Assembly (NCBI GenBank): GCA_965214295.1
Contig: OZ243944.1
Coordinates: 2,294,001-2,358,000 of the forward strand
DNA: 64,000 nucleotides
From: JAJDUF01 sp965214295
Lineage (GTDB): Bacteria > Chloroflexota > UBA11872 > UBA12225 > JAJDUF01
Direction: 5' to 3'
Shown: positions 33,997 through 42,835 of the stretch, piece by piece
Layout of the letters: every line of letters begins with the position of its first letter
Numbering within the stretch: position 1 is the stretch's first letter
Translations under genes and position numbers: made by a program
The notes under the pieces: model-generated
Seen by the model: the letters and a program-made list of their open reading frames with translations, nothing else
The model's database searches: none
What the model was told of the DNA's origin: nothing

Positions 33997-35007
33997 TCAG
34001 ACCGGCGGCGTCAGCTGCGCGAGGAAGTCCGGCACCGTTTGTAGCTCCGCGCGAAACCAGTCGAGGTAGCGACCGAGGCCGGTAGTGAAGGAGATGCGTG
34101 GCTCGTATCCCAGGAGCTTGCGGGCCTTGCCGATATCCGCGCGGGTACGCTCCGGATCGCTCGCCGGCATGGGGCGCTGCTCGATCCGCAGTGGCCGCTC
34201 CAGGAGCTTACCCAGCACACGGAAGTACGCGGCCAACGTCACTTCCTGGGAGTTGGCGAGGTTGATGATTTCGTACCCCAGCGGCCGATCCACCGCCGCC
34301 AAGTATCCGGCCACAATATCGTCAATGTAGGTGTAGTTGCGACCGGCGGAACCGTCCCCAAACTGCACGAGCGGCTCACCGCGCCAGACCGGCACGACAA
34401 AGAGCGCCGGGGTCATATCCGGTCTGCCACGTGGCCCATAGACGCTGAAGAGCCGCAGGATCGTCACCGACACGCCGTAGACATTGTGGTAGGCATGTGC
34501 GATCACCTCGGTCGCCCGCTTGGTGGCGGCGTAGGGTGAGAGAGGCCGGTCGGCGGGGTCGTCTTCCCGAAACGGACTGCGTGGGCTATTGCCGTAGACC
34601 GACGACGTGGAGGTGAGCACGAACTGCCGAACCCCAAACCGCCGGGCACACTCCAAGACTTCGACCGTGCCGCGCACGTTGATATCCTGGTAGAGCCGCT
34701 CCTGACCGAGCGAGGAGCGCGGCCCGGCCCGTGCCGCGAGATGGACCATGACGCTGATCGTCGGCGCTTCCGGCGGCAGTGCCTGCTCCCAGCACGCAGC
34801 CAGCCCGGACCCGTCGCGAATGTCGTGCTCGACTAGCCGAAAACGCGGATGAAGCATGGCAGCGGCAAGGTTATGGCGCTTACGGGCCGCGGAGTAGAAA
34901 GGATCGAAGTTGTCTACGCCGACCACCCAATCGCCACGCGCAAGCAGGGCTTCGACCAGATGACTACCGATAAAGCCGGCTGCGCCGGTGACGAGAATAG
35001 TGCCCAT
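33997..35007 (-). CDS. NAD-dependent epimerase/dehydratase (UDP-sugar type)
   Basis: A 336-residue extended short-chain dehydrogenase. GAAGFIGSHLVEALL is the NAD-binding loop, STSSVYGNS and YAATKRATEVI give the Ser and Tyr-x3-Lys (YAATK) catalytic residues, and RLFSVYGPRGRPDM is a family block. It best resembles UDP-glucuronate/galacturonate 4-epimerases, but specificity is not certain. Located alone on the minus strand. A hairpin lies in its 5' region. Confidence 0.9.
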   Translation of the reverse strand: MGTILVTGAAGFIGSHLVEALLARGDWVVGVDNFDPFYSAARKRHNLAAAMLHPRFRLVEHDIRDGSGLAACWEQALPPEAPTISVMVHLAARAGPRSSLGQERLYQDINVRGTVEVLECARRFGVRQFVLTSTSSVYGNSPRSPFREDDPADRPLSPYAATKRATEVIAHAYHNVYGVSVTILRLFSVYGPRGRPDMTPALFVVPVWRGEPLVQFGDGSAGRNYTYIDDIVAGYLAAVDRPLGYEIINLANSQEVTLAAYFRVLGKLLERPLRIEQRPMPASDPERTRADIGKARKLLGYEPRISFTTGLGRYLDWFRAELQTVPDFLAQLTPPV

Positions 35008-35047
35008 AGTCCTGTGGTCTGCTCGCCGCTAGGATGATCCGCGGGGC

Positions 35048-35078
35048 ACGATGGCATGAGCACCAGCGATGCCATCGT
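35048..35078. repeat. short inverted repeat upstream of the epimerase
   Basis: ACGATGGCAT and ATGCCATCGT pair over an 11-nt loop, between divergent genes ending at 35007 and beginning at 35251. Too far from a stop to be a simple terminator. Confidence 0.45.
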
Positions 35079-35101
35079 CCGTGCGTAGATTTTACCATCA
35101 A

Positions 35102-35203
35102 CACGCACCATGATAGTGCGGCCGGCTTCCGCTGCACTTCCTGTCTATCGCTCGGCGATGGACGGGGGGCTGAGGGGAGGTGGCCGCACTATCATGGTGC
35201 GTG
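35102..35203. repeat. perfect 22-bp inverted repeat flanking a 58-bp core
   Basis: The left arm at 35102-35123 begins CACGCACCATGATAGTG; the right arm at 35182-35203 is its exact reverse complement. The core contains the recurrent TCTATCGCTCGGCGATGGA palindrome, also seen at 19070 and 62665. It resembles a small nonautonomous element or a long regulatory hairpin in front of the cyclodeaminase gene. Confidence 0.75.
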
Positions 35204-35250
35204 AGGTGCAGTCGGCCGCACGCATATCGCAGCCCAATACGAGGTGGCCA

Positions 35251-35919
35251 ATGAGTCAAGCATCCAACGACAGCAACGATCCGCTCCCCGCTGCCGAGAC
35301 CTCGCTCGCTCGCTATCTGGACGACTTGGCCTCGGATGTGTCTATCCCCGGCGGCGGTGGCGCCGCGGCGGTGGCCGGAGCGCTGGCGGCGGCTCTGTTG
35401 AGCATGGTATCCCGCTTCACACTGGGACGCGAACGCTACCAGGAATCGTGGCCGCATATCGAGCCGCTGCTGGCCGAGAGCGAGCGCCTGCGGCAGACAC
35501 TCTTGCAGGCAGCCGACGACGACGCTCGCGCTTATGGCGAAGTGGTAGCGGCGATGCGTCTTCCCCGCGCCACCGGCAGCCAGCGACGGGAGCGTCGCGT
35601 CGCGCTGCAAGCGGCCCTCCGCGGCGCGACGGCGGTGCCCTTGAAGACGGGGCGGGCGGCTCGCCGGACGCTGGACCTGGCAGCGACGGCCGTCGAGCGC
35701 GGCAACCCCAATCTCGTCAGCGATGCCGGCGTCGCAGCGGCATTGGCCGAGGCGGCGTTGCAGAGTGCCGCGCTCAATGTGCGTATCAATCTGGCCTACA
35801 TCCGGGATCGAGACTTCGTGATCACCACAGACACGGCGCTGACAGAGCTACTGTCCGGGGCCGCAACGGCCCGCGATACTGTGCTGACGCAAGTGCAGGC
35901 GGCAATCGGCGGTTCGTGA
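35251..35919 (+). CDS. cyclodeaminase/cyclohydrolase family protein (FTCD_C-like)
   Basis: A 222-residue protein from ATG 35251. SIPGGGGAAAVAGALAAALL matches the PGGGSxAA loop of formimidoyltetrahydrofolate cyclodeaminase C-terminal domains. The rest is a helical bundle of the right length. Such proteins cyclise formimino-THF or act on similar folate derivatives. No glutamate formiminotransferase is beside it. It may form a transcript with the DUF1028 gene. Confidence 0.85.
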   Translation: MSQASNDSNDPLPAAETSLARYLDDLASDVSIPGGGGAAAVAGALAAALLSMVSRFTLGRERYQESWPHIEPLLAESERLRQTLLQAADDDARAYGEVVAAMRLPRATGSQRRERRVALQAALRGATAVPLKTGRAARRTLDLAATAVERGNPNLVSDAGVAAALAEAALQSAALNVRINLAYIRDRDFVITTDTALTELLSGAATARDTVLTQVQAAIGGS

Positions 35920-35995
35920 TGGCCGGGTGAGGTGGAGAGACGGCTGACCAAGGACCTCGTCCGGTAGAACAGCGTATGGGAGTAGGGAGTCCGTG

Positions 35996-36937
35996 ATGCC
36001 ACCAGTGCTGCACGCGACGTTCTCGATTGCCGCCTACGATCCGGGGACGCACTCGTGGGGTGTCGCTACGCAGTCGAAGTACCTTGCCGTCGGCGCCGTA
36101 GTGCCGTGGGCACGGGCCGGGGTCGGCGCTGTCGCTACCCAATCGCGCGCCAACGTCCGTTACGGCCCTGCTAGTCTGGAGCTACTGGCACAAGATCAAG
36201 CACCGGAGGCGGTGCTGGAGCAGATCACTGCCGCCGACCCTAGGCGGGCCTGGCGGCAAATCGGCGTCGTTGATCGGCAGGGACGCACCGCAAACTACAC
36301 CGGCGGGAAGTGCTTCCCTTGGGCCGGCGCGCGCACCGGAGAGGGCTATACCTGCCAGGGCAACCTGCTGGCGAGCGCCGACGTGCTCGCGGCGCTCGCC
36401 GAGACGTTCGAGCAAGCACGCGACCGCGGCAGCGACGACCTCGCCGCGTGGCTAGTGGCTGCGCTCGCGGCGGCCCAAGCCGCTGGCGGCGACCGCCGGG
36501 GGCAGCAGTCTGCGGCGCTGCTGGTGGTTCGGGAACGGGGCGGCCCGGAAGGGCTGAATGATCGGGCCATTGACCTGCGCGTAGATGACCACCCAACGCC
36601 GATTACCGCGCTCCACCGCCTGCTGGTCCTCCACCGCGAGCGGGCCGCGCCGCACGACCACCGGCCGCACAGCGAACTGTCACCGGCCACCCACCGCCAA
36701 ACGGTGAAGCTGCTGCGGGTATTGGGCTACTTGCCTGATACAGGCCACAGTCCGGCAGCCGTTCCAGGCACCGAACTGCTGCCCGCACTGGCTCGGTACG
36801 CGGCCGACGAGGAGCTACCTGCATACGTGGACGCATCGGCGCGGCAGATCGCCCCGGAACTGCTCAACCTGCTGCGCTTGCGCGCCTACGTCCCACCCGC
36901 GACGGAGCACCCGGCGGGGCGTCCACCGCTGCGGTGA
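35996..36937 (+). CDS. DUF1028-family (Ntn-hydrolase-like) protein
   Basis: A 313-residue protein. Residues 1-150 match DUF1028: HATFSIAAYDPGTHSWGVAT, QSKYLAVGAVVPWARAGVGA and a QGNLLASADVL block. The family has an Ntn-hydrolase-like fold and a role thought to involve ester or amide substrates, not proven. The remaining 160 residues include a predicted peptidoglycan-binding-like helical end. ATG 35996 is preferred over GTG 35993. Gene order with FTCD-like suggests a shared catabolic unit. Confidence 0.8.
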   Translation: MPPVLHATFSIAAYDPGTHSWGVATQSKYLAVGAVVPWARAGVGAVATQSRANVRYGPASLELLAQDQAPEAVLEQITAADPRRAWRQIGVVDRQGRTANYTGGKCFPWAGARTGEGYTCQGNLLASADVLAALAETFEQARDRGSDDLAAWLVAALAAAQAAGGDRRGQQSAALLVVRERGGPEGLNDRAIDLRVDDHPTPITALHRLLVLHRERAAPHDHRPHSELSPATHRQTVKLLRVLGYLPDTGHSPAAVPGTELLPALARYAADEELPAYVDASARQIAPELLNLLRLRAYVPPATEHPAGRPPLR

Positions 36938-36974
36938 GGCACGGCACCGAAAGCAAAGTAAGGGAGCTTGCACC

Positions 36975-38495
36975 ATGACGACTGCGGCCCCGGCGAACCC
37001 CAGCGGCGGCCCACTTGCCGAGCCGCTCGACGAGCGGGACGTGCTGCCGGTCTGGCGACAACTGGCGAACGAGCGCCTCATGTTTCCGCTGGATATGGAC
37101 ATCGTCGCGGCAAAGATCGGCCCGGAGCGCCAACTGTTCGTAGATAACGCCCTGATCGCCAGGGCCGCGAACGTGACCAGGGAAGTTCATCAACCGGTAC
37201 GGTATGCGGGCAATCCCATCCTGGAAGCTGCTGGCAACACGCATGCATTCGTGCTGAAAGTGCTCCCTTTCGACGAGTCGCCACACTTTCGCATGTGGTA
37301 TTGGTCAATCGCGCACTGGCACGACTGGGGGCAGGGGAGGGAGATCCGGTGCGGGATGAGCTATGCGGTATCGGACGACGGTATTCACTGGGAGCGCCCT
37401 CGCTTATGCTTGCACCGGATCGAGGGTATTGAGGCCGAGAATGTCATCCTGCCCTACGGGCCGATGCATGGCGTATTCTATGAGCCTTGGGAGGAGGACC
37501 CCCGGAAGCGGTTCAAGGGCCTGGCGGTGGTGAGTCTACGCCGACGAGGACAGCGGGGAGTGGCCGGGTTGGTTATCCCCGAAGCCTACCACCTCCACAC
37601 GTCACCCGACGGAATCCATTGGACGTGTGACGGCGCGTTCTCCAAGCCAATCCTGCCATATCTCCACGGCCGTTACTACCCGCAGAACGGCGTGGGGGAT
37701 ACCTCGCGTTTCTGGTGGGATCCGTTTCGCAACAAATACATCGGTGATGTCAAATTCGTCCTTCCGGGCACGATCCGCTGCCGCGGGATGATGGAGAGTG
37801 ACGATCTGGTGCATTGGACACGGCCGCACCCGACCTTTGCGGCGCGCAATCCGGACCACCAGATTTATGGTCACACGGCGTTTCCCTATGAAGGCATGTA
37901 TATCGGCGTGCGCTGGATTTACGAGCCGGAGCACCCCGTCGTCAATCACTGCATGGGGGTCGAGCTGGATTGCAGCCGCGATGGCCAGCACTGGACGCGC
38001 GTAGGCACCGGCCAACCCTTCATGGCACTGAACCTCGACAGCGAATCCTGGGACGGCCACCAAATGAAAATCACCTCGATGCTGCCAGTCGGAGACGAGC
38101 TGTGGCTCTATTATGCGGCGAATCGCGGGTACATGAGCGCGGCCAAAGCGCACACCGGTCTCGCCAAGCTGCGCTTGGATGGCTTTGCCTCGATCAACGC
38201 CGGCGCCGAGGCGGGCCGCCTGCTGACCCGTCCACTCGGCTTCGCCGGCCGGCACTTGCACGTAAATGCGGCGGTCGCGCCCGACGGCGAGCTACGTGTG
38301 GGCTTCGTCAAGCGTGACGGCACCTGCATTGAGGGTTTTTCGCCCGACGATTGCCAGCCGATCAAGGGGGACGGTATCGCTATGCCCGTGCGGTGGAAAG
38401 ATGGCCGCGGCATTCGCGCCCTCGCGCACGCCGACGTGCGCCTGGACTTCCGCCTCCGCCAGGCCAAGCTCTATTCGTTCCAGGTGAGCACCTGA
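36975..38495 (+). CDS. five-bladed beta-propeller, glycosidase-like protein
   Basis: A 506-residue protein with repeated short motifs typical of GH32/GH43-like propellers: SYAVSDDGIHWERP, LHTSPDGIHW, SRDGQHW and MESDDLVHW. Catalytic acid residues are not clearly defined, so it may bind or hydrolyse sugars of unknown type. TAAGGGAGC precedes the ATG. No signal peptide. It lies between DUF1028 and the aminotransferase. Confidence 0.7.
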   Translation: MTTAAPANPSGGPLAEPLDERDVLPVWRQLANERLMFPLDMDIVAAKIGPERQLFVDNALIARAANVTREVHQPVRYAGNPILEAAGNTHAFVLKVLPFDESPHFRMWYWSIAHWHDWGQGREIRCGMSYAVSDDGIHWERPRLCLHRIEGIEAENVILPYGPMHGVFYEPWEEDPRKRFKGLAVVSLRRRGQRGVAGLVIPEAYHLHTSPDGIHWTCDGAFSKPILPYLHGRYYPQNGVGDTSRFWWDPFRNKYIGDVKFVLPGTIRCRGMMESDDLVHWTRPHPTFAARNPDHQIYGHTAFPYEGMYIGVRWIYEPEHPVVNHCMGVELDCSRDGQHWTRVGTGQPFMALNLDSESWDGHQMKITSMLPVGDELWLYYAANRGYMSAAKAHTGLAKLRLDGFASINAGAEAGRLLTRPLGFAGRHLHVNAAVAPDGELRVGFVKRDGTCIEGFSPDDCQPIKGDGIAMPVRWKDGRGIRALAHADVRLDFRLRQAKLYSFQVST

Positions 38496-38890
38496 GCCGT
38501 TGCCGGCTGCGCCCGGATCGGCCTTGGCTGGCCCGGTGGCTACAATCGGGGACGGCGCGGATTGTCTGGGTTTGCCGATCCCGTTCTGCGGGTGAGGTGC
38601 CAGCGCATACCCGCGCTTCCTGTTTTTAGGGCAGCAATGACCGCTCTCCGGCCGTTACGTGCATACGTAGGGCGCCCGGTTGACCGCTTGGCCTCCTCCC
38701 TAACCGCTGACAAGGGTGGGTTTTTCCGTGTGGAGCTACGCACCTACCCCGGTGACGAGCGGCTAGGCACGATGAAGCGCGCCCCTACCGGCGGCCGCCG
38801 ATGGAGGAGCCGCCCGTGCTGCCGGCCACCAGCATGGCATAGTGAAGCGCGACACATTGCCTGGGACCTATGCCGCGCTCGGAGGAAGAG
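38496..38890. other. 395-bp gap with no supportable gene
   Basis: A 110-codon frame exists but has no conserved-looking features or ribosome site. GTTTTTAGGG at 38621-38630 and a GGTGGGTTTTTCC run near 38715 give small T-runs. I see no repeat or RNA gene here. Confidence 0.4.
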
Positions 38891-40171
38891 ATGACCACGA
38901 CAGCCGTTGCGCTCCGCGACTTGGACCACGCCCATCTCCTACATCCCCAGCACCACCCGGCGGATCACGCCGATCCGCTCATCTTTGCTCGTGGCGAGGG
39001 TGCGTTGCTCTGGACCGTGGACGGCCGGCGCTTCATTGACGGCTTGTCGGGCCTGTGGAACGTCAACGTCGGACACGGCCGGCGCGAACTGGCGGACGCG
39101 GCCCAGCGGCAGATGGCCGACCTGGCCTTCACGAGCGCCTACGTCGGCTCGTCGAATCCCCCGGCTATCGAGCTGGCGGCGCGGGTGGCCCGTCTCACCG
39201 GCCCAACGCTGAATACGGTCTTCTTCACCACCGGCGGCGCCGAGTCCAACGAAACGGCGTTCAAGGCCGCCTGGTTCTACTGGAGCATGCAAGGCAAGCC
39301 GGAGAAGCGCAAGATTCTCTCGCGCTCACTGAGCTACCACGGTGTCACGATGGGTGCCGGCGCGGCCACTGGACTGCCGGTGTTCTGGAAGCACTTCGGT
39401 CCGCAGCCGCCGGGCTTCAGCCATATCCCCAACCTCGACCCCGACGCGCTGGAAGCGCAGATCGTGGCCGAGGGGCCGGACACGGTCGCGGCGTTCATCG
39501 GCGAGCCGGTGCAAGGCGCGGGTGGTGTGATCCCCCCGCCGGCGGACTACTGGCCGCGCGTCCGAGCCATCTGCCGCAAGTACGATGTGCTGCTCATCGC
39601 CGATGAGGTCATCACCGGATTCGGCCGGACCGGACGGTGGTTCGCGCTGGAGCACTGGGGCGTCGAGGCCGACATGGTGTCGTTCGCCAAGGGGATTACC
39701 TCCGGCTACATGCCCCTCGGCGGCGTCATCATCTCCGACCGTATCCGGCAGGTGCTCTATGAGCAACCGGCCACGACCAAGTTCATGCACGCTTTTACCT
39801 ATTCCGGGCACGCCGCCTGCTGTGCCGTCGGCCTCGCCAACCTGGATATCCTCGAAGGAGAAGGGCTGGTCGAGCGGGCAGCCGTCCTCGGCGAGCGCCT
39901 TCAGGCCGGCCTCGCGCCGCTGGCCGACCACCCCGCTGTGCAAGAGGTCCGCGGGCTGGGCATGATGGCCGCCATCGAGTTTCGGCCCGACGTAGCGGCG
40001 CCGGCCGGTCAGTTGGGGGCCAAAGTGATCCGCGCTTGCCGCGAGCGGGGCCTGTTCACGCGCTTCCGAGACGACATCGTGATGGTGGCGCCGCCGCTCG
40101 TCATCCGCGAATCCGAGCTTGATGAGGTGATGAGCACGCTGCGCGCCGCCGTCGTGGCCGTCGTGGGCTGA
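38891..40171 (+). CDS. class III aminotransferase (omega-amino acid type)
   Basis: A 426-residue PLP enzyme. The Schiff-base Lys267 is in SFAKGITSGYMPLGG, LLIADEVITGFGRTG carries the cofactor-binding Asp238, and TTGGAESNETAFK is the phosphate loop. GGAGGAAG lies 5' of ATG 38891. It matches taurine-, beta-alanine- or putrescine-pyruvate aminotransferases; the amino donor is undefined. Confidence 0.92.
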   Translation: MTTTAVALRDLDHAHLLHPQHHPADHADPLIFARGEGALLWTVDGRRFIDGLSGLWNVNVGHGRRELADAAQRQMADLAFTSAYVGSSNPPAIELAARVARLTGPTLNTVFFTTGGAESNETAFKAAWFYWSMQGKPEKRKILSRSLSYHGVTMGAGAATGLPVFWKHFGPQPPGFSHIPNLDPDALEAQIVAEGPDTVAAFIGEPVQGAGGVIPPPADYWPRVRAICRKYDVLLIADEVITGFGRTGRWFALEHWGVEADMVSFAKGITSGYMPLGGVIISDRIRQVLYEQPATTKFMHAFTYSGHAACCAVGLANLDILEGEGLVERAAVLGERLQAGLAPLADHPAVQEVRGLGMMAAIEFRPDVAAPAGQLGAKVIRACRERGLFTRFRDDIVMVAPPLVIRESELDEVMSTLRAAVVAVVG

Positions 40172-40228
40172 TCGTTATCGGCGAACGCGAAAGATGGCTC
40201 TACGCCCAGCCGCCAATGCGGCAGGTCA

Positions 40229-40383
40229 GGGTCTTTCTATTGTCACCCTTGTCACTCCGAGAGGAGCGAAGGGTCGCTCCCACGTGGCGAGATTCTTCGC
40301 TCCGCTCAGAATGACCGGTTTCGCGGTAATGACCGGTTTCGCGGTGATGAATGACCGGGTTGGTGGCGATTTTGGAAAGGCCC
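40229..40383. repeat. MITE-like element (copy 3, reversed, longer)
   Basis: Terminal repeats GGGTCTTTCTA and TGGAAAGGCCC. It carries the core in the opposite orientation to 17193 and has a short internal tandem (ATGACCGGTTTCGCGGT, twice) that accounts for its 155-bp length. The rest of the gap before 40556 holds no gene. Confidence 0.75.
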
Positions 40384-40555
40384 TGGCGGCAGGTGCCGGC
40401 CGATTGACACTATCTCAGACAACCATTATCGTGAGGTAGCCAGCGTTAGCACGTAGGGCAGCGCCATCTCTGCCGGAGGCGCGGCATGAACGGCGGTTTG
40501 CCTGGTGGCGGTGGCCTCGGTTTCCTCACCCGACCCGCGGAAAGGGCACGGCAGG

Positions 40556-41215
40556 ATGGAGTACCGTATCGCAGGAAACCCGGACTACGGGCAGTTAACC
40601 GTGGATCTCGCGCCCGGTGATACGTTCATCGCCGAGGGTGGCGCGATGGCGTGGATGAGCGAGGGGATTGAGGTCCAGGGCCGGCTGATGGGCGGGTTTT
40701 TGCGGGCCGTGATTCGCCGGCTGGTGGCTAACGAATCGCTGTTCGTCGGCGAGTACCAGCATCCCAGCGGCGGCAGCGTCACCTTCTCGCCGACCGTGCC
40801 AGGGGCGGTGCAGCAACGTACCCTCCACGGCGACTCGTTCATCCTGACCGCCGGCTCGTTCATGGCCTGTACGCCGGGCGTCGAGTTGAAGCCCCGCTTT
40901 GCCGGATTGCGCGGTCTGTTCTCTGGCGAGGGTGGGTTCTTTATCGAATGTACGGGACGGGGTGAAGTCTTCTACAACTCGTTCGGCGCGGTACTGGAAA
41001 AGGAGGTCAGCGGGAATTTCCTGGTAGACACCGGCTACGTCGTGGCGTGGGAGCCGGGCCTTTCGTACTCCATTGGCGGCATGGGCAACTTGAAGAGCAC
41101 CGTCTTGTCCGGCGAGGGGTTGGTGATGCGGTTTTCCGGCGCCGGCAAGCTCTATCTCCAGACCCGCACCATGAGCGATGTCGCCGGTTGGCTGACCCCC
41201 TTTGGTCGGAGGTAG
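40556..41215 (+). CDS. AIM24/TIGR00266-family protein (copy 1)
   Basis: A 219-residue beta-rich protein from ATG 40556 (GCAGG upstream). PGDTFIAEGGAMAWMSEGIE, then SLFVGEYQHPSGGSVTFS and ECTGRGEVFYNSFG are typical of the TRAP-like AIM24 fold. It is the first of three tandem paralogs. Bacterial roles are not established; the yeast AIM24 protein is mitochondrial. Confidence 0.85.
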   Translation: MEYRIAGNPDYGQLTVDLAPGDTFIAEGGAMAWMSEGIEVQGRLMGGFLRAVIRRLVANESLFVGEYQHPSGGSVTFSPTVPGAVQQRTLHGDSFILTAGSFMACTPGVELKPRFAGLRGLFSGEGGFFIECTGRGEVFYNSFGAVLEKEVSGNFLVDTGYVVAWEPGLSYSIGGMGNLKSTVLSGEGLVMRFSGAGKLYLQTRTMSDVAGWLTPFGRR

Positions 41216-41318
41216 TAGTGTCCCGGCGATACACCATGGGGAAAATACAAGAGATGACTCTACGGGGTTGGCGAGACTGGGCGGTGAGGCGCAATCTCGC
41301 GCGCGAAAGGAGCGGCCA

Positions 41319-42002
41319 GTGGATATCCAAGTAATGGATAAGGGCGCATTTAGTTGGGCACTGGTGCGCCTTGGCCCCGGCGAGCAGTTCGTATCCGAGG
41401 CCGGCGCCCTGTTTCGTGCCTCGGACAATATTGATATTGACGTGACGACCCGCCAGAAGGGGGCCGGCGGCCTCTTCGGCGGCCTCAAGCGTCTGGTGGC
41501 CGGCGAGAGCTTCTTCTTCTCTACCTACACCGCCCGGGACCACCAACCGGGGGAAGTCGGCCTCGCGCCGACCCTGCAAGGCGAGGTCGCCGTGATCGAG
41601 AGCGACGGAGCGAGTCAATGGCTGTGCGCCGGCGGCAGCTATCTTGGCTCTTCGGCCGATCTGTCGCTCGATACTCAGTTCCAGGGGTTTCGCGGCATGT
41701 TGTCGGGCGAATCGCTGTCCTTTCTAGCCGTTTCGGGGCGCGGACCGCTCCTGGTCACGTCGTTCGGACGCATCAACAGGATAGAGCTTGACGGCAGTCT
41801 GACCGTGGATACCGGGCACGTGGTCGCCTTCCAAGACAGCCTCAACTATGGGATCAGTAAGGCCGGCAGTAGCTGGATTCAGTCGTGGCTGGCGGGTGAG
41901 GGCCTGGTGCTCAACTTCTCCGGACGGGGCACGATCTTCGCCCAAAGCCATAACCCCGATGAGTTTGGACAAACGTTGGGGCCGATGTTGCCGCCGAGGT
42001 GA
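41319..42002 (+). CDS. AIM24-family protein (copy 2)
   Basis: A 227-residue paralog from GTG 41319 (AAAGGAG upstream at 41306-41312). Blocks PGEQFVSEAGALFRASDNID and GGLFGGLKRLVAGESFFFST align with the other two copies, but the N-terminal strand is more diverged. The upstream in-frame extension is not homologous and is left out. It overlaps closely with the third copy. Confidence 0.82.
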   Translation: MDIQVMDKGAFSWALVRLGPGEQFVSEAGALFRASDNIDIDVTTRQKGAGGLFGGLKRLVAGESFFFSTYTARDHQPGEVGLAPTLQGEVAVIESDGASQWLCAGGSYLGSSADLSLDTQFQGFRGMLSGESLSFLAVSGRGPLLVTSFGRINRIELDGSLTVDTGHVVAFQDSLNYGISKAGSSWIQSWLAGEGLVLNFSGRGTIFAQSHNPDEFGQTLGPMLPPR

Positions 42003-42010
42003 TAAGTGAC

Positions 42011-42679
42011 ATGCAGTACCGAATCCAATGCCAGCCGAGCTACAGCGTGCTGGAGATGCAGTTGCAACCGGGAGAGCAGGTAGTGACCGAGGCCGGGGCG
42101 ATGGTGTGGATGAGCGACAATCTGGACGTCACGACCTCGGCGCGCGGCGGCCTCTTCTCCGGCTTGAAGCGCAAGGTGCTCACCGGAGAGAGCTTCTTCC
42201 AGAACACCTACGCGGCCGAGGGCGGCGCCGGCTTGGTTGGGCTGGCACCCGGCCAACCGGGCGATATCGTCCCCTACGTACTCGATCATAGCGAGCTTTA
42301 CCTGGAGCGAGGCGCCTATCTCGCCTCTACGCCCGACGTGGAGTGCAACTCGAACTTCCAGGGACTGCGCGGCCTCTTCAACGAAGGTCTCTTTATCTTG
42401 CGCGCCTCGGGCACCGGCACGGTGTTCTTCAACAGTTATGGTGACATCGAGGAGGTAGCGGTCAAGGGCAGCTACGTTGTGGACAATGGCCACGCCGTCG
42501 CCTGGGAGCCAACGCTGGAGTACGAACTGACCAAGGCCCGGCGCATCCGGTCGTTCCTCTTCTCGGACCAGCTTTTGATGCGTTTCCGGGGGCAGGGACG
42601 CCTATGGGTGCAGTCGCGCAACCCTCGCTCTTTCGCCAACTGGATTTATCCCTACCGGCCGGAGAAGTCATCGGGATAG
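42011..42679 (+). CDS. AIM24-family protein (copy 3)
   Basis: A 222-residue paralog. GAGGTGAT at 41997-42004 precedes ATG 42011, 8 bp after the stop of copy 2. Segments PGEQVVTEAGAMVWMSDNLD and GGLFSGLKRKVLTGESFFQN are most similar to copy 2. A repeat region follows. The three genes together look like one transcript. Confidence 0.85.
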   Translation: MQYRIQCQPSYSVLEMQLQPGEQVVTEAGAMVWMSDNLDVTTSARGGLFSGLKRKVLTGESFFQNTYAAEGGAGLVGLAPGQPGDIVPYVLDHSELYLERGAYLASTPDVECNSNFQGLRGLFNEGLFILRASGTGTVFFNSYGDIEEVAVKGSYVVDNGHAVAWEPTLEYELTKARRIRSFLFSDQLLMRFRGQGRLWVQSRNPRSFANWIYPYRPEKSSG

Positions 42680-42765
42680 CTCCAGCTCCGACTGGGCACG
42701 GGACTCAATGACTCCCCTTCCCTGGAGGGAAGGGGCCGGGGGGTAGGTGCAGGCCCCCCTATGGT

Positions 42766-42813
42766 CCCCCCGCTCCGCAGGGGGACGTGGATTCCGGCGT
42801 GCGCCGGAATGAC
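42766..42813. repeat. CCCCC-GGGGG and CGGCG hairpin repeat
   Basis: CCCCCCGCTCCGCAGGGGG then ACGTGGATTCCGGC-GTGC-GCCGGAATGAC. It matches 27235-27283 and ends 22 bp before the next start. Confidence 0.75.
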
Positions 42814-42835
42814 GGGAAGAAGCGGGAGGTATACG

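Noticed and set aside
34779..35037. Short plus-strand frames over the epimerase start
   Set aside because: They run opposite to a clearly coding epimerase N-terminus with a GAAGFIGSH motif.
38562..38894. 110-codon frame between the propeller and aminotransferase genes
   Set aside because: No ribosome site, no conserved pattern and unusual composition; probably random open frame.
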